Shown here: piece by piece, positions 17,702 to 26,653 of the stretch
Layout: each line of letters opens with the position of its first letter
Numbering within the stretch: the stretch's first letter is position 1
Source: an uncultured Dialister sp.
GTDB lineage: Bacteria > Bacillota > Negativicutes > Veillonellales > Dialisteraceae
Assembly: GCA_900545365.1 (NCBI GenBank)
Contig: UQYL01000002.1
Coordinates: forward strand, 62,001-126,000
DNA length: 64,000 nt
Direction: 5' to 3'
Translations under genes and position numbers: made by a program
Notes under the pieces: model-generated
Told to the model about the DNA's origin: nothing
The model's input: the letters and a program-made list of their open reading frames with translations, nothing else
The model's database searches: none

Positions 17702-18454
17702 ATGGATAAGGAGAGTTTTTTCCGCTCCGCGGAAAAATGCGTCAACGCGCATCCCGGGGAGCGGGTGATCCCTTTTCTCTGGGAAGGAGAAAAATTCTGG
17801 ATCAAGAAAAAGCAGAGCAATCACCGCGTACAAGCCGTGAAGTACTCTGCGGAAAGAGAATTTTATTATGAGATCGCCCGTATTTCCATTGCGGCAAAAC
17901 TCACGGACTGCGCGCCGGAGATATTCTTCCTGACAGACGATTACATGGTGCTGAAAGACGGCGGGCCGACGGTACAGCATTGGCTTCTCTCCGACCGGCC
18001 GGAGGCGGAGAAACTGCATATCCTTCATGCGGCAGGGAGGGCGCTCGGACAGCTCCATCAGGCGGGTCTCTGGCACGGGCGGCCGGCCCTCCGGGATATC
18101 GTGTGGGACGGAGAATGCATTCGGCTCCTGGACTGGGAAAACAGGACGTATTTTCATGACCTGCGGCAGAGGCAGGCTATGGATGTGATCCTGCTGTTAC
18201 AGGGGATGTATCGGGAAAGCTGGATGAAAGAGACCTTTGTAGAGGCTGCGTGGCAGGGATATCTGGAAGCAGGCGGCCTTCCCGTTTTGGAGGAAGCGGG
18301 CCGCTTTCTGGAGAAGCACGGTGTCGTCCGTGAATTCTGCTCGGCAGTGCATCTTTTTCATTTCAAAGATGTGAAAGCCGTGGAAAAGGTCTGCCGGTGG
18401 TTCGCCGGGAAAAAAGAGGCGTTCCGGCGGGAAAAGAAGGATCTAGAGAAATAA
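17702..18454 (+). CDS. Kinase-fold protein (WaaP/Bud32-like), possibly inactive
   Basis: The 250-residue protein resembles the LPS-kinase/Bud32 branch of the protein-kinase fold. The catalytic-loop region reads LWHGRPALRDIVWDG and the metal loop IRLLDWEN. The usual HxD Asp is replaced (HGR) and the usual Asn is Asp, so it may be a divergent kinase or a pseudokinase. LPS-core phosphorylation is possible given the diderm envelope, but unproven. ATG at 17702 is chosen over the adjoining GTG. Its stop overlaps the next gene. Confidence 0.6.
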   Translation: MDKESFFRSAEKCVNAHPGERVIPFLWEGEKFWIKKKQSNHRVQAVKYSAEREFYYEIARISIAAKLTDCAPEIFFLTDDYMVLKDGGPTVQHWLLSDRPEAEKLHILHAAGRALGQLHQAGLWHGRPALRDIVWDGECIRLLDWENRTYFHDLRQRQAMDVILLLQGMYRESWMKETFVEAAWQGYLEAGGLPVLEEAGRFLEKHGVVREFCSAVHLFHFKDVKAVEKVCRWFAGKKEAFRREKKDLEK

Positions 18455-18963
18455 TGACCGGCAGAAGGAGGCAGGCATTGGACATTAGGGAAATCGCAAG
18501 GAAAGCGGAAAGCGGAGAATCGTTTCAGGTAAGGCCGGAGGAGATGCCTGAATATATCCGGTACCTGTATACGACGCACCGCTGCGTTCATGACTTTCTC
18601 GGCATTGCTGTGGACGAAGCGCGGTGCGGCGAGATCTGGCTTTCCATGCCGGTCAGGGCAGATTATACCAATTCCGGCGGCTTTCTGTACGGCGGCATTT
18701 TGGCGGCGATGGCGGATGCCATGTCTCTGGGACTGATCGCAGGCGTGGGGAAATCGGCGGTAACGACGAACCTGTCCATAAATTTCGTGAGACCTCATCT
18801 GATCGGGGGACGTCTTCGCCTGCACGGGACGATCCGTCATAACGGAGGGCGGCTGCTTACGCTTCGCGGAGAGATCCGCGGCGAAAAGGGAGAACTCCTT
18901 GCCGATATGGACATTGCCATGATGGTCGTGGGGCGCCTTTCTGAAGTGCCGGAAGACTGGTGA
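18454..18963 (+). CDS. Hotdog-fold thioesterase (PaaI family)
   Basis: The roughly 169-residue protein has a PaaI-like hotdog domain: the segment SGGFLYGGILAAMADAMSLG contains the usual G-x3-A-x-AD core, followed by TTNLSINFVRPHLIGGRL. It should hydrolyse an acyl-CoA; the substrate is unknown. Start choice is open: the ATG at 18454 abuts the upstream stop, but a TTG at 18478 has a perfect AGAAGGAGG 6 bases upstream and may be the true start. Confidence 0.85.
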   Translation: MTGRRRQALDIREIARKAESGESFQVRPEEMPEYIRYLYTTHRCVHDFLGIAVDEARCGEIWLSMPVRADYTNSGGFLYGGILAAMADAMSLGLIAGVGKSAVTTNLSINFVRPHLIGGRLRLHGTIRHNGGRLLTLRGEIRGEKGELLADMDIAMMVVGRLSEVPEDW

Positions 18964-19016
18964 TGAAAAGAAAGCAGCCGGGCACACGGCGGTATCCTGA
19001 AATTTTTTACCATCTG

Positions 19017-19045
19017 TTGACGAAGCAGGCCTCCCATGATATAAT
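19017..19045 (+). promoter_or_regulatory. tRNA-Val promoter
   Basis: TTGACG (19017-19022), 17-base spacer, TATAAT (19040-19045). Confidence 0.8.
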
Positions 19046-19062
19046 CATTTTCGTAATCACAT

Positions 19063-19139
19063 GGGGTTATAGCTCAGCTGGTTAGAGCGCTTCGTTGACA
19101 TCGAAGAGGTCTTGTGTTCGAATCACAATAGTCCCACCA
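19063..19139 (+). tRNA. tRNA-Val (anticodon GAC)
   Basis: Acceptor GGGGTTA/TAGTCCC, anticodon stem CTTCG/CGAAG with loop TTGACAT (GAC), T-arm TTGTG/CACAA, encoded CCA end. Confidence 0.96.
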
Positions 19140-19144
19140 AAAGG

Positions 19145-19172
19145 AAAGGCGCTTCACAGAGGCGTCTTTTTT
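19145..19172 (+). terminator. Intrinsic terminator after tRNA-Val
   Basis: AAAGGCGC, 9-base loop, GCGTCTTT with one G-U pair, then a U-run. Confidence 0.7.
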
Positions 19173-19235
19173 CGTGCGCGTTTTTTGTGAAATACGGTCA
19201 GTGCGGCGGCTTCTTCTGGAAGGATTTCTGATTTT

Positions 19236-19244
19236 TGTTATAAT
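19236..19244 (+). promoter_or_regulatory. Candidate extended -10 promoter for the LPS-core genes
   Basis: TGT-TATAAT (19236-19244) is an extended -10; the -35 is poor. It lies 55 bases before the glycosyltransferase start. Confidence 0.5.
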
Positions 19245-19299
19245 AAAAAAAGCTTTTTGAGAAACAACTTTTGTAGGCCCTGCGGGGGGAGTTGGGGAA

Positions 19300-20481
19300 A
19301 TGAATATCTTACTGGCGGATCTTCATAAATATGTGGGATACAGCGGCGGTATTGAGAATGTGCTCGCGCAGTTTGCGTCGGCCATGCACGAACGGGACCA
19401 TACAGTGACGGCCGTATTTGCCGATGAAAAGGATGGGCAGCCTTTTTTCCCCATGCCGGCGGGGGTAAGAATATATAATCTGTACCGGGTCAGCGGGATG
19501 AAAGCGATGAGACCGGGGACTGTGCAGAAAATCCTGCGGGAGATCGTGCGGCCGTTCAGCCGCGCCGCCGCAAGGGAAAGGAATTACCGGATGCTGGCGC
19601 AGGCGGCCCCTGCCATGGAAGAGATATTGACGCGGGGAAAGCCGGATGTGATCGTTTCATTCCGGGAGCCGACGGGACGGCTTCTGCTGGATGGCATAAA
19701 GACGGAGATCCCCGTAATCTCCATGCTCCATAATGATCCGGATGAGATCTTTGCCGGCGCGCCGGAGAAAGAAAAGCGAGCTCTGCTGAAAAGCGCTTTC
19801 ATTCAGGTACTTCTGCCGTCATTTGTAAAGAAAGCCGAAAAATATCTGCCCTATGACCGGTTTGCCGCAATACCCAACGCGGTGCGGGCGCCGGAAATTT
19901 TTGCGGACCCGGGAGAAGCGAGAAAAATCCACACCATTTCCTGTGTGGGACGGCTGACGGGGCGGACAAAACGGCAGCATCTGCTGGCGGAAGCTTTTGC
20001 GCTGATTGCCGGTGATTTCCCGGATTGGCAGGTCGAGCTGTGGGGGGCGGTCTACGATAAACCCTATGTGGCGTCGTTGAAATCAAAGATAAAAAAAGCC
20101 GGGCTGGAAGACCGTATCCGCATCTGCGGAACGACGAAAAACATGAACGCTGTCTGGGAAAAAACGGATATCTTTGCTTTTCCCAGCCATCATGAGGGAT
20201 TTCCGCTGGCTTTAACGGAGGCCATGAGCTGCGGGATTCCTGCGGTGGGGTACGCTTCCTGTCCGGCGGTAAATGAGCTGATTTCCGACGGGAAAACAGG
20301 CATCCTTTGTGATGACGGCGCGGAAGCTTTGGCGGAGGCGCTCCGCCGGCTGATGGAAGACAGCGAACTGCGGAGGCAGTACGGCATGGCGGCGCGGATG
20401 GCCATGGAAGCCTACCGGCCGGACGTTGTGTGGGATCAGTGGGAAACACTGATGGAAAAAGCTGCGGCAGAAAAAAAGTAA
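19300..20481 (+). CDS. Family 4 glycosyltransferase (LPS core or related glycan)
   Basis: The 393-residue GT-B enzyme has an N-terminal acceptor domain starting MNILLADLHKYVGYSGGIE and a C-terminal GT4 donor domain. The latter has ISCVGRLTGRTKRQHLLAEAF (about residue 208), then FAFPSHHEGFPLALTEAMSCGIP with the conserved E-x7-E pattern. Acceptor and sugar cannot be read from sequence. The heptose genes directly downstream suggest LPS inner-core work. Confidence 0.88.
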   Translation: MNILLADLHKYVGYSGGIENVLAQFASAMHERDHTVTAVFADEKDGQPFFPMPAGVRIYNLYRVSGMKAMRPGTVQKILREIVRPFSRAAARERNYRMLAQAAPAMEEILTRGKPDVIVSFREPTGRLLLDGIKTEIPVISMLHNDPDEIFAGAPEKEKRALLKSAFIQVLLPSFVKKAEKYLPYDRFAAIPNAVRAPEIFADPGEARKIHTISCVGRLTGRTKRQHLLAEAFALIAGDFPDWQVELWGAVYDKPYVASLKSKIKKAGLEDRIRICGTTKNMNAVWEKTDIFAFPSHHEGFPLALTEAMSCGIPAVGYASCPAVNELISDGKTGILCDDGAEALAEALRRLMEDSELRRQYGMAARMAMEAYRPDVVWDQWETLMEKAAAEKK

Positions 20482-20512
20482 AATAGAGATGGGATATAGA
20501 GTAGGTGATCGA

Positions 20513-21976
20513 ATGAAACGAGAGGGAGAGATTTTTCTTACCGACCAGGTGCAGCAGGTCCGGGCCGCCGTGATCGGGGATATGATGGCGGACAGATACG
20601 TTTTCGGCAGCGTGAACCGCATTTCTCCGGAAGCGCCGGTGCCGGTCAATCTGGTGCAGACGGAGCGGGCCGTTCTCGGCGGGGCGGCTAATACGGCGGC
20701 CAATCTGGCGGCGCTGGGGTGCCGCGTGTATGCGGCAGGCATGCGCGGGGAGGATGAAAACGGCCGGCTGCTTCATGATCTGTTCGCGGAAAAGAAGATT
20801 GACGACAGCGGCGTTATTATTCGGGACGGATATAGCACGATCACGAAGATGCGCATTCTCGGCGCGCGGCAGCAGATGATGCGGCTGGATTTTGAAAAGT
20901 TCTGGCCTTTGGAAGACGAAGGACTTGAGGAAACGCTGCGCTGGCTGGATGGGGTGCATGCGTCGGGGCTGGACTGCATCGTCCTTTCCGATTACGGAAA
21001 AGGCTTTATTACGCCGAAGCTGGCGCAGGAAGTGATCCGCCGGGGGCACGCCTGGAAGATTCCCGTTCTTGTAGATCCGAAAGGAAGCGACTGGACGAAG
21101 TATACCGGTGCTTACGGGATCACGCCGAATCTGAAGGAGCTCTCCGAATGCTACGGGAAGACCATTCCCAATGAAGACGGGGAGATTGAGCGGACCGGCG
21201 TGCTGATCCGGGAGCAATATCATCTGAAATACCTGTTTGTCACGCGTTCCGAGAAGGGCATCACCAGTATCGGCAGCAAGGAGATCATTCACTGCCCTGC
21301 GGCGGCGCAGGATGTGTTTGACGTGTCCGGCGCGGGCGATACGGTCATGGCCATGCTTGCGGCGGCGCTCGCGGCGGGGCGGGATTCCGAAACGGCGCTG
21401 AAGCTGGCCAATACGGCGGCGGGGATCGCTGTGGCAAGAGTCGGGACGTATCCGGTCAGACGGGAAGAAGTGCTGGATGCCTGGGAAAACGAAGGCAGGG
21501 ATCTGCGGAAAAATTACCGCCCCCTGTCCTGGGACGCTGCGCGGAAGAAGATCGAGCGGTGGAGAGAAAAAGGGGAGACCATCGTATTTACCAATGGCTG
21601 CTTCGATATCCTTCACCGCGGGCATGTAACGTATCTTCAGCAGGCGGCGGCTCTCGGCGATCATCTGCTCGTCGGTCTGAATACGGACAGTTCGGTAAGA
21701 CGCCTCAAAGGGAAGGAGCGGCCCATCAACGGCGAACTGGACCGGGCGTTCATGCTGGCGGCGCTGCGCTGGGTGGATGATGTGGTGCTCTTTTCGGAAG
21801 ATACGCCGAAGGAGCTGCTGTCCTGTCTGCGCCCGGACATTCTCGTGAAAGGCGGCGATTACCGGCCGGAAGAGGTGGCGGGCCGGGAATTTGCGGGGCG
21901 TGTGGAGATCCTGCCTTTTGTGGACGGTTACTCTACGACACATACCATTGAAAAGATTCGGGAGCAGAAAAAATAA
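20513..21976 (+). CDS. hldE: Bifunctional heptose-7-phosphate kinase / heptose-1-phosphate adenylyltransferase
   Basis: HldE makes ADP-heptose for the LPS inner core. The roughly 487-residue protein has an N-terminal ribokinase-type domain (GGAANTAANLAALG; catalytic VSGAGDTVMAML about residue 275) and a C-terminal nucleotidyltransferase (FTNGCFDILHRGHVTYL, then GLNTDSSVRRLKG). The fused order matches E. coli HldE. ATG at 20513 has AGGTGA upstream; an in-frame ATG at 20489 would add 8 residues. Ends one base into the next gene. The phosphatase GmhB and isomerase GmhA are not in the window. Confidence 0.95.
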   Translation: MKREGEIFLTDQVQQVRAAVIGDMMADRYVFGSVNRISPEAPVPVNLVQTERAVLGGAANTAANLAALGCRVYAAGMRGEDENGRLLHDLFAEKKIDDSGVIIRDGYSTITKMRILGARQQMMRLDFEKFWPLEDEGLEETLRWLDGVHASGLDCIVLSDYGKGFITPKLAQEVIRRGHAWKIPVLVDPKGSDWTKYTGAYGITPNLKELSECYGKTIPNEDGEIERTGVLIREQYHLKYLFVTRSEKGITSIGSKEIIHCPAAAQDVFDVSGAGDTVMAMLAAALAAGRDSETALKLANTAAGIAVARVGTYPVRREEVLDAWENEGRDLRKNYRPLSWDAARKKIERWREKGETIVFTNGCFDILHRGHVTYLQQAAALGDHLLVGLNTDSSVRRLKGKERPINGELDRAFMLAALRWVDDVVLFSEDTPKELLSCLRPDILVKGGDYRPEEVAGREFAGRVEILPFVDGYSTTHTIEKIREQKK

Positions 21977-23073
21977 TGATCCGGGATAAGATTGATCTGA
22001 AAAATAAAAAGATCGTTGTGATCTACATGCTCTATTTCGGTGACATGGTTTCGCTGACGCCTTTTCTGGAAGTGCTCCGCAGGGAAGCGGAGGGCTCGGA
22101 GATATCCCTTGTTGTAGATTCCCGGTTTGTGGACTCTGTGCGGTACAATCCGAATGTGGATCACATCATTCCGGCCGACCGGGCGCACATGGGGATGAAA
22201 GCAACCTGGAATCTGGGGAAGGAAATAGGACGGCAGCGGCCGGACATCCTCCTCGTGCTTCACGGGACATCGCGGACATCCTTGACGGCCCTGGCGATGA
22301 AGCCGAAATTCTGGACGGGAGAAGCGGGGACGCGGCTTGACCGTTTTTTCATGGACCGGATTTTGCTGGTGGAGCGGAAAGACTGTCACGCGGCGGAGAA
22401 ATACCTCCGTGTTCTGCGTGACATGGGCGTGGAGCACACGGAGAATCATGGCATGCAGACGTTTGTGTCCAGGGAATGGGAAAAAGCGGCGGCCGGATTT
22501 TTCAGCGAATACGGCATCCATGATCGATCGGATCACCTGCTCGGCCTGTCTGTCAGCAGCTCCATGGAAGCGAAAAACTGGCCGGCGGCCTGTTTCGGCC
22601 GGGCAGCGGATCACTTCGCGGAGAAGGGTTATCGGCCGGTGTTTTTCGGTGTGAAAAGCGAGCTTCCCCTGATTGAAAAAGCGCTGTCTGTCATGAAGCA
22701 TCGGGATCAGGCGGTGATCGCGGCGGGGCGGCTGTCCATGGGGGAATTTATGGCGGCGGCTTCCTGGTGCGATGCCGGGCTGACCAATGACAGCGGCCCC
22801 ATGTATGTGTTTGACAGCCGCGGCGTGCCGACGATCGCGCTCTTCGGACCGAGCAATGTGAAGCTCCATCATCCCCTCGGCAGGCGGTCCTGCGGGCTGT
22901 CCTCAAGTGATCTGCCCATGGAGCAGGATCATGTGGCGCACACCGTGAGAGACGGTTCATATACGCCGATCGATCGGATCCCGGTGGAAGAAGTGATCCG
23001 GGCGCTCGAGTGGGCGCTGGGACTGCGGGAATCGGAAGAATACGGCAGTCATTGTAAATTTATAAAAGCATAA
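21976..23073 (+). CDS. Heptosyltransferase (glycosyltransferase family 9)
   Basis: The 365-residue GT9 protein, like WaaC/WaaF/WaaQ, would transfer heptose from ADP-heptose to the LPS core on the cytoplasmic face. Seen: N-terminal YMLYFGDMVSLTPFLEVLR, C-terminal donor site CDAGLTNDSGPMYVFDS and PTIALFGPSN. It overlaps hldE by one base, which fits direct use of its product. Which core position it adds cannot be decided. Confidence 0.9.
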   Translation: MIRDKIDLKNKKIVVIYMLYFGDMVSLTPFLEVLRREAEGSEISLVVDSRFVDSVRYNPNVDHIIPADRAHMGMKATWNLGKEIGRQRPDILLVLHGTSRTSLTALAMKPKFWTGEAGTRLDRFFMDRILLVERKDCHAAEKYLRVLRDMGVEHTENHGMQTFVSREWEKAAAGFFSEYGIHDRSDHLLGLSVSSSMEAKNWPAACFGRAADHFAEKGYRPVFFGVKSELPLIEKALSVMKHRDQAVIAAGRLSMGEFMAAASWCDAGLTNDSGPMYVFDSRGVPTIALFGPSNVKLHHPLGRRSCGLSSSDLPMEQDHVAHTVRDGSYTPIDRIPVEEVIRALEWALGLRESEEYGSHCKFIKA

Positions 23074-23078
23074 AGAAG

Positions 23079-23106
23079 AAAAGCGCTTCCAAAGGAGGCG
23101 CTTTTT
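23079..23106. terminator. Bidirectional terminator between heptosyltransferase and MFS genes
   Basis: AAAAGCGCtTCC, AAA loop, GGAgGCGCTTTTT; A-run and U-run on both sides suit both strands. Confidence 0.8.
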
Positions 23107-23112
23107 GTGTGG

Positions 23113-24315
23113 TCATTTTTTATACCAGTACCGGAATCCGATCAGGAGGATGAGAAACAGTTCGAGGAACGCAATGAGGAGGAGGCCGTCCGCCGTGCCG
23201 AGAATTTCAATGACGGAGCTCACGAAAAGGCTTCCGAAAGGGGCGCTTCCGAGAAATACGAAGGTGTAGAGGCTCATGATGCGGCCCAGGTAATCCGGCG
23301 GGCTGGCCAGCTGGATCGCGGTGTTGCAGTTGATCATGAAAAGAATGACGGCAAATCCGATAAGAGCGAAGATCAGGAGCGCCGGGATGTAGGCGTCCAT
23401 GCGGCTGGCTGCGACAAGGCAGAGTCCGCTTCCGGCGGAGAAAGCGAACAGGAAGCGGCTGTCCGTTCGTTTCGCCCCGGCGGCGGAAAGAAGACCGCCC
23501 GCGAGGGAGCCGGTGCCGATGGCGAAGAGCAGCGCGCCGAATCCGTCAATGCCGCGGTGCAGGATGCGGTCGGCAAAGAGCGGGCCATAGGTGCCGAAAT
23601 TCAGGATGAGAGCGCTTACGACGGCCATGGCGAGGAGATTGCTCCAGATGACAGGATTCTGTTTCGCATAGAGCAGGCCTTCCCGGATCTCCGGCAGAGC
23701 GCCTTTTTTCTTTTCCTGCGGGGCCGGCTCATCCACCTTCATGAAGTGGTAGGTCAGAAAGATCGGAATCAGGGAAACCGCGTTCAGGAAAAATACGGAG
23801 CCGTAGTCGATGTGCGCAAGGAGAAAAGCAGCGAGCAGCGGCCCGAACATGCGGGTGATGTTGAAATTGGCGGAATTCAGCGCGACGGCGCTGTGGAGCT
23901 GAGCCCGACCCACGAGAAGAGGCATGAAGGCCATGCGGGCAGGCATGTCGACGGCGTCGATCGAACCGAGGAGAAAGGCGAAAAAGAGGAGCCAGCCGTA
24001 ATTGACATGGCCCATCCAGAGCAGGGCGGCCAGCGCGAGCGCCTGGAGGATATAGCAGAACTGAGTGACCGTAAGGATTTTTCTCTTGCTGTGCCGGTCG
24101 AGCCAGAACCCGATAAAGAGGGAAAAAAGAAGACTTGGCGTGAACTGCATGGCGCTCAGCAGGCCCAGATGGACGGCGGAATCGGTCAGTTCATAAACGA
24201 GCCACTGCTGCGCTGTGAGCTGGATCCAGAATCCGATGAGCGCGATCCACTGCATGATCCAGAAATTCCGGTAGTTCCGTATGGCCAGAGCCGGAAAAAG
24301 TCCGGTGATTTTCAT
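23113..24315 (-). CDS. MFS exporter (EntS-like)
   Basis: The 400-residue membrane protein has about 12 hydrophobic segments. The start ALAIRNYRNFWIMQWIALIG followed by TAQQWLVYELTDSAVHLGL is typical of the EntS/DUF894 branch of the major facilitator superfamily; the loop GFWLDRHSKRK is the MFS signature between helices 2 and 3. Substrate unknown (siderophore or drug export in relatives). It is transcribed divergently from the RNase H gene. Confidence 0.85.
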   Translation of the reverse strand: MKITGLFPALAIRNYRNFWIMQWIALIGFWIQLTAQQWLVYELTDSAVHLGLLSAMQFTPSLLFSLFIGFWLDRHSKRKILTVTQFCYILQALALAALLWMGHVNYGWLLFFAFLLGSIDAVDMPARMAFMPLLVGRAQLHSAVALNSANFNITRMFGPLLAAFLLAHIDYGSVFFLNAVSLIPIFLTYHFMKVDEPAPQEKKKGALPEIREGLLYAKQNPVIWSNLLAMAVVSALILNFGTYGPLFADRILHRGIDGFGALLFAIGTGSLAGGLLSAAGAKRTDSRFLFAFSAGSGLCLVAASRMDAYIPALLIFALIGFAVILFMINCNTAIQLASPPDYLGRIMSLYTFVFLGSAPFGSLFVSSVIEILGTADGLLLIAFLELFLILLIGFRYWYKK

Positions 24316-24427
24316 TGGCGCATCCTCCGTATGTTCTGTATAATCAGGAGACAGCGGGCATTTTCCCGCAGAAAGATATTACTATTATCTGAATTTATTA
24401 TAGCATGGACAGAGCGGGAGAAAGACG

Positions 24428-25036
24428 ATGGGAGCGAAGAAGAAATCCTGGTATGCGGTGAAAAAAGGAAGACGCGCCGGGCTGTATACGGAGTGGGAAG
24501 AATGCCGGAAGCAGGTCGCCGGATTCCCTGGAGCGGAGTTTAAAGGTTTCTATTCCCGGGAAGAAGCGAAAGCATATCTTCAGGGGAAAAATGAGAAGAC
24601 CGGAACCGAGGCGGAGAGCGGATGCGTCGTGTATGTGGACGGTTCTTACGCGCCGTTTCTGCCGGATCGGTATGCTTTCGGCGCAGTCTTTCTGTATGAG
24701 GGAAAAGAAGAGACCGCCGGGCGGATGATCATCGATCCGGAGAACGCGGGAATGCGGAATGTCGCCGGGGAAGTGGCGGGAGCGCGGTTTGCCATGGAGA
24801 CCTGCCTTTCCCGGGGCATCCGTGAGATCACGCTGTGCTATGATTACGCGGGCATCGAAAAGTGGTGCACCGGGGAGTGGAAGGCGAACCGCCCGGGGAC
24901 AAAAGCGCTGAAAACCTATTATGATTCTATTCGGGGAGAGCTGAAAGTACATTTCCGAAAAGTGAAGAGCCACACCGGAGTCAAATATAATGAAATAGCC
25001 GACCAGCTGGCAAAGGAAGCGCTTTTTGGAAAATAG
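24428..25036 (+). CDS. rnhA: Ribonuclease HI with N-terminal caulimovirus-type (viroplasmin) domain
   Basis: The 202-residue protein carries a small N-terminal RNA/DNA-hybrid-binding domain (WYAVKKGRRAGLYTEWEECR, then FKGFYSREEAKAYL), followed by an RNase HI catalytic domain. The D-E-D-D residues are seen in YVDGSY, GEVAGARFA, YDYAGIEKW and NEIADQLAKEA. It degrades RNA in RNA-DNA hybrids. The arrangement resembles eukaryotic RNase H1 and several Firmicute enzymes. Start chosen at ATG 24428, preceded by GGGAGAAAG. Confidence 0.93.
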   Translation: MGAKKKSWYAVKKGRRAGLYTEWEECRKQVAGFPGAEFKGFYSREEAKAYLQGKNEKTGTEAESGCVVYVDGSYAPFLPDRYAFGAVFLYEGKEETAGRMIIDPENAGMRNVAGEVAGARFAMETCLSRGIREITLCYDYAGIEKWCTGEWKANRPGTKALKTYYDSIRGELKVHFRKVKSHTGVKYNEIADQLAKEALFGK

Positions 25037-25050
25037 AAAAGAAGGCAATA

Positions 25051-25076
25051 AAAAAGCAGGGCGTGCCCCTGCTTTT
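25051..25076. terminator. Bidirectional terminator between rnhA and metQ
   Basis: AAAAGCAGGG, CGTG loop region, CCCTGCTTTT. Confidence 0.85.
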
Positions 25077-25086
25077 CATTTTGTCG

Positions 25087-25923
25087 TTATTCCCAGGCCG
25101 GTTCGATGGTGCCGTTGTATTTTTCGGCGATAAACTTTTTCACGGAATCGGACTGGTAGGCTTTTACGAATTTCGCGTAAGCCGGATCATTTTTATCCTT
25201 TTCTCTGGCGGCGATGATCATGACGGCGAGCGGATTGTCTTTGGCTTCCAGGAAGATGCCCTGTTCTTTCGGACTGAGGCCGGAGCTCATGACGTAATTC
25301 ATGGTGATGACGGATGCGTCCACATCATCCAGGCTGCGCGGGAGCTGCGCCGCTTCAAGTTCGCGGAATTCCAGGTGTTTAGGATTTTCCGTGATGTCGG
25401 CAGGGGTCGCCGCGTTGCCGGCGCCGTCGCGGAGTTTGATCAGGCCCGCTTCGGCGAGCAGCTGAAGGCCGCGCCCCTCATTGGTGGGGTCGTTGGGAAT
25501 GGAGATCACGCCGCCGTCAGGGATCTGGCTGACGTCTTTGACGGTGTTGCTGTAGATGCCCATGCGCATGAGGATGGCGTTCCCGATCGCGGTGAGATGG
25601 GCGTCTTTCTGTTTGTTGAAGTTTTCCATAAAGGGTTTGTGCTGGTACACCGCGAGATCCAGCTCTCCGTCTTCCAGCGCCTGGTCGGGCGTGATGTAGT
25701 CGGAAAATTCTTTTACGGTGACTTTGAGGCCGTTCTTTTCGGCTTCTTTCGCCGCGGCTTCAACGACTTCCGCGTGAGGCCCGGCGGTGGCTCCAACGGT
25801 GATCTCCTTTTTTTCAGGAGCCGCGGAAGGAGCGGCAGATTTGGACTCCTGCGAGCCGCCGCATCCCGTGAGGATCATGGCGGCAGCGAAAGCTGCAAAT
25901 CCGGCAGTAAGAAGTTTTTTCAT
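25087..25923 (-). CDS. metQ: Methionine ABC transporter substrate-binding lipoprotein MetQ
   Basis: The 278-residue NlpA-family lipoprotein has signal MKKLLTAGFAAFAAAMILTGC (lipobox LTGC) and a mature domain with AGPHAEVVEAAAKEAEKNGL, QHKPFMENFN and ISIPNDPTNEGRGL. All are typical of MetQ, which delivers L- or D-methionine to MetNI. I chose the ATG at 25923 since the upstream frame (to 25986) is not signal-like and AGAAAGGG precedes it. Last gene of metNIQ. Confidence 0.95.
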   Translation of the reverse strand: MKKLLTAGFAAFAAAMILTGCGGSQESKSAAPSAAPEKKEITVGATAGPHAEVVEAAAKEAEKNGLKVTVKEFSDYITPDQALEDGELDLAVYQHKPFMENFNKQKDAHLTAIGNAILMRMGIYSNTVKDVSQIPDGGVISIPNDPTNEGRGLQLLAEAGLIKLRDGAGNAATPADITENPKHLEFRELEAAQLPRSLDDVDASVITMNYVMSSGLSPKEQGIFLEAKDNPLAVMIIAAREKDKNDPAYAKFVKAYQSDSVKKFIAEKYNGTIEPAWE

Positions 25924-25999
25924 GGTATCGAGCCCTTTCTGCTGCGTAAATATATGGGCGTATGCCCTGATGCGGAAGATCCGCATGACAGCCTGAAGA

Positions 26000-26653
26000 T
26001 CAGCGCTTATCTGCCCGGCGGGCGAGGCGGCTTCCGATAAACTGGATCGCCTGCACGATGATGACGAGGACGACGATCGTGGCGATCATAACGTCGGCCT
26101 GGAAGCGCTGATACCCGTAGCGGATGGCCAGGTCGCCGAGACCGCCGCCGCCAATGGTGCCGGCCATGGCGCTGGAGCCGATGAGCGTGACGATGACGAC
26201 GGTCATCGTTTCAATGATCGCGGGGAGCGCTTCGGGAATGAAGACTTTCCAGATGATCTGGAAAGGCGTCGCGCCCATGGACTGGGCCGCTTCGATGAGT
26301 CCGGAAGGGATCTCGCGGATAGATGTTTCCACCATGCGGGCGGTGTAGGGGATCGCCGCGATGGTCAGCGGGACGATGGCGGCGGTGGTGCCGATGGATG
26401 TGCCCGCCACCATGCGGGTGAAGGGGATGATGGCGACCATCAGGATGATGAAGGGAATGGAGCGGATGACATTGACCGCAAAGGCAAGGGGCTTATTGAG
26501 CGCCGGGCAGGAGAGAATGCCGCCCTTTTCCGTGACGACGAGAAGAATGCCCAGCGGAATGCCGACAATGGCGGCGATAGCGGCGGAAACGCCGAGCATG
26601 TACAGCGTCTCGCCGAGACTTTTCAGAAGAAGATTAGTGATTGCCGGAGACAT
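26000..26653 (-). CDS. metI: Methionine ABC transporter permease MetI
   Basis: The 217-residue protein has five membrane segments and the permease EAA loop ESSIREIPSGLIEAAQSMGAT-like region (residues about 110-130), and ends in a short basic tail. Together with MetN it forms the importer channel. Its start overlaps the metN end by 20 bases. Confidence 0.95.
   Translation of the reverse strand: MSPAITNLLLKSLGETLYMLGVSAAIAAIVGIPLGILLVVTEKGGILSCPALNKPLAFAVNVIRSIPFIILMVAIIPFTRMVAGTSIGTTAAIVPLTIAAIPYTARMVETSIREIPSGLIEAAQSMGATPFQIIWKVFIPEALPAIIETMTVVIVTLIGSSAMAGTIGGGGLGDLAIRYGYQRFQADVMIATIVVLVIIVQAIQFIGSRLARRADKR

Noticed and set aside
19799..21943. 714-codon open frame on the minus strand
   Set aside because: It is the antisense shadow of the glycosyltransferase and hldE genes, rich in His/Arg/Pro as expected from GC-rich antisense; no motif recognised.
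23107..24543. 478-codon open frame on the plus strand
   Set aside because: Antisense of the MFS exporter; composition is charged and low-complexity, with no hydrophobic or domain pattern.
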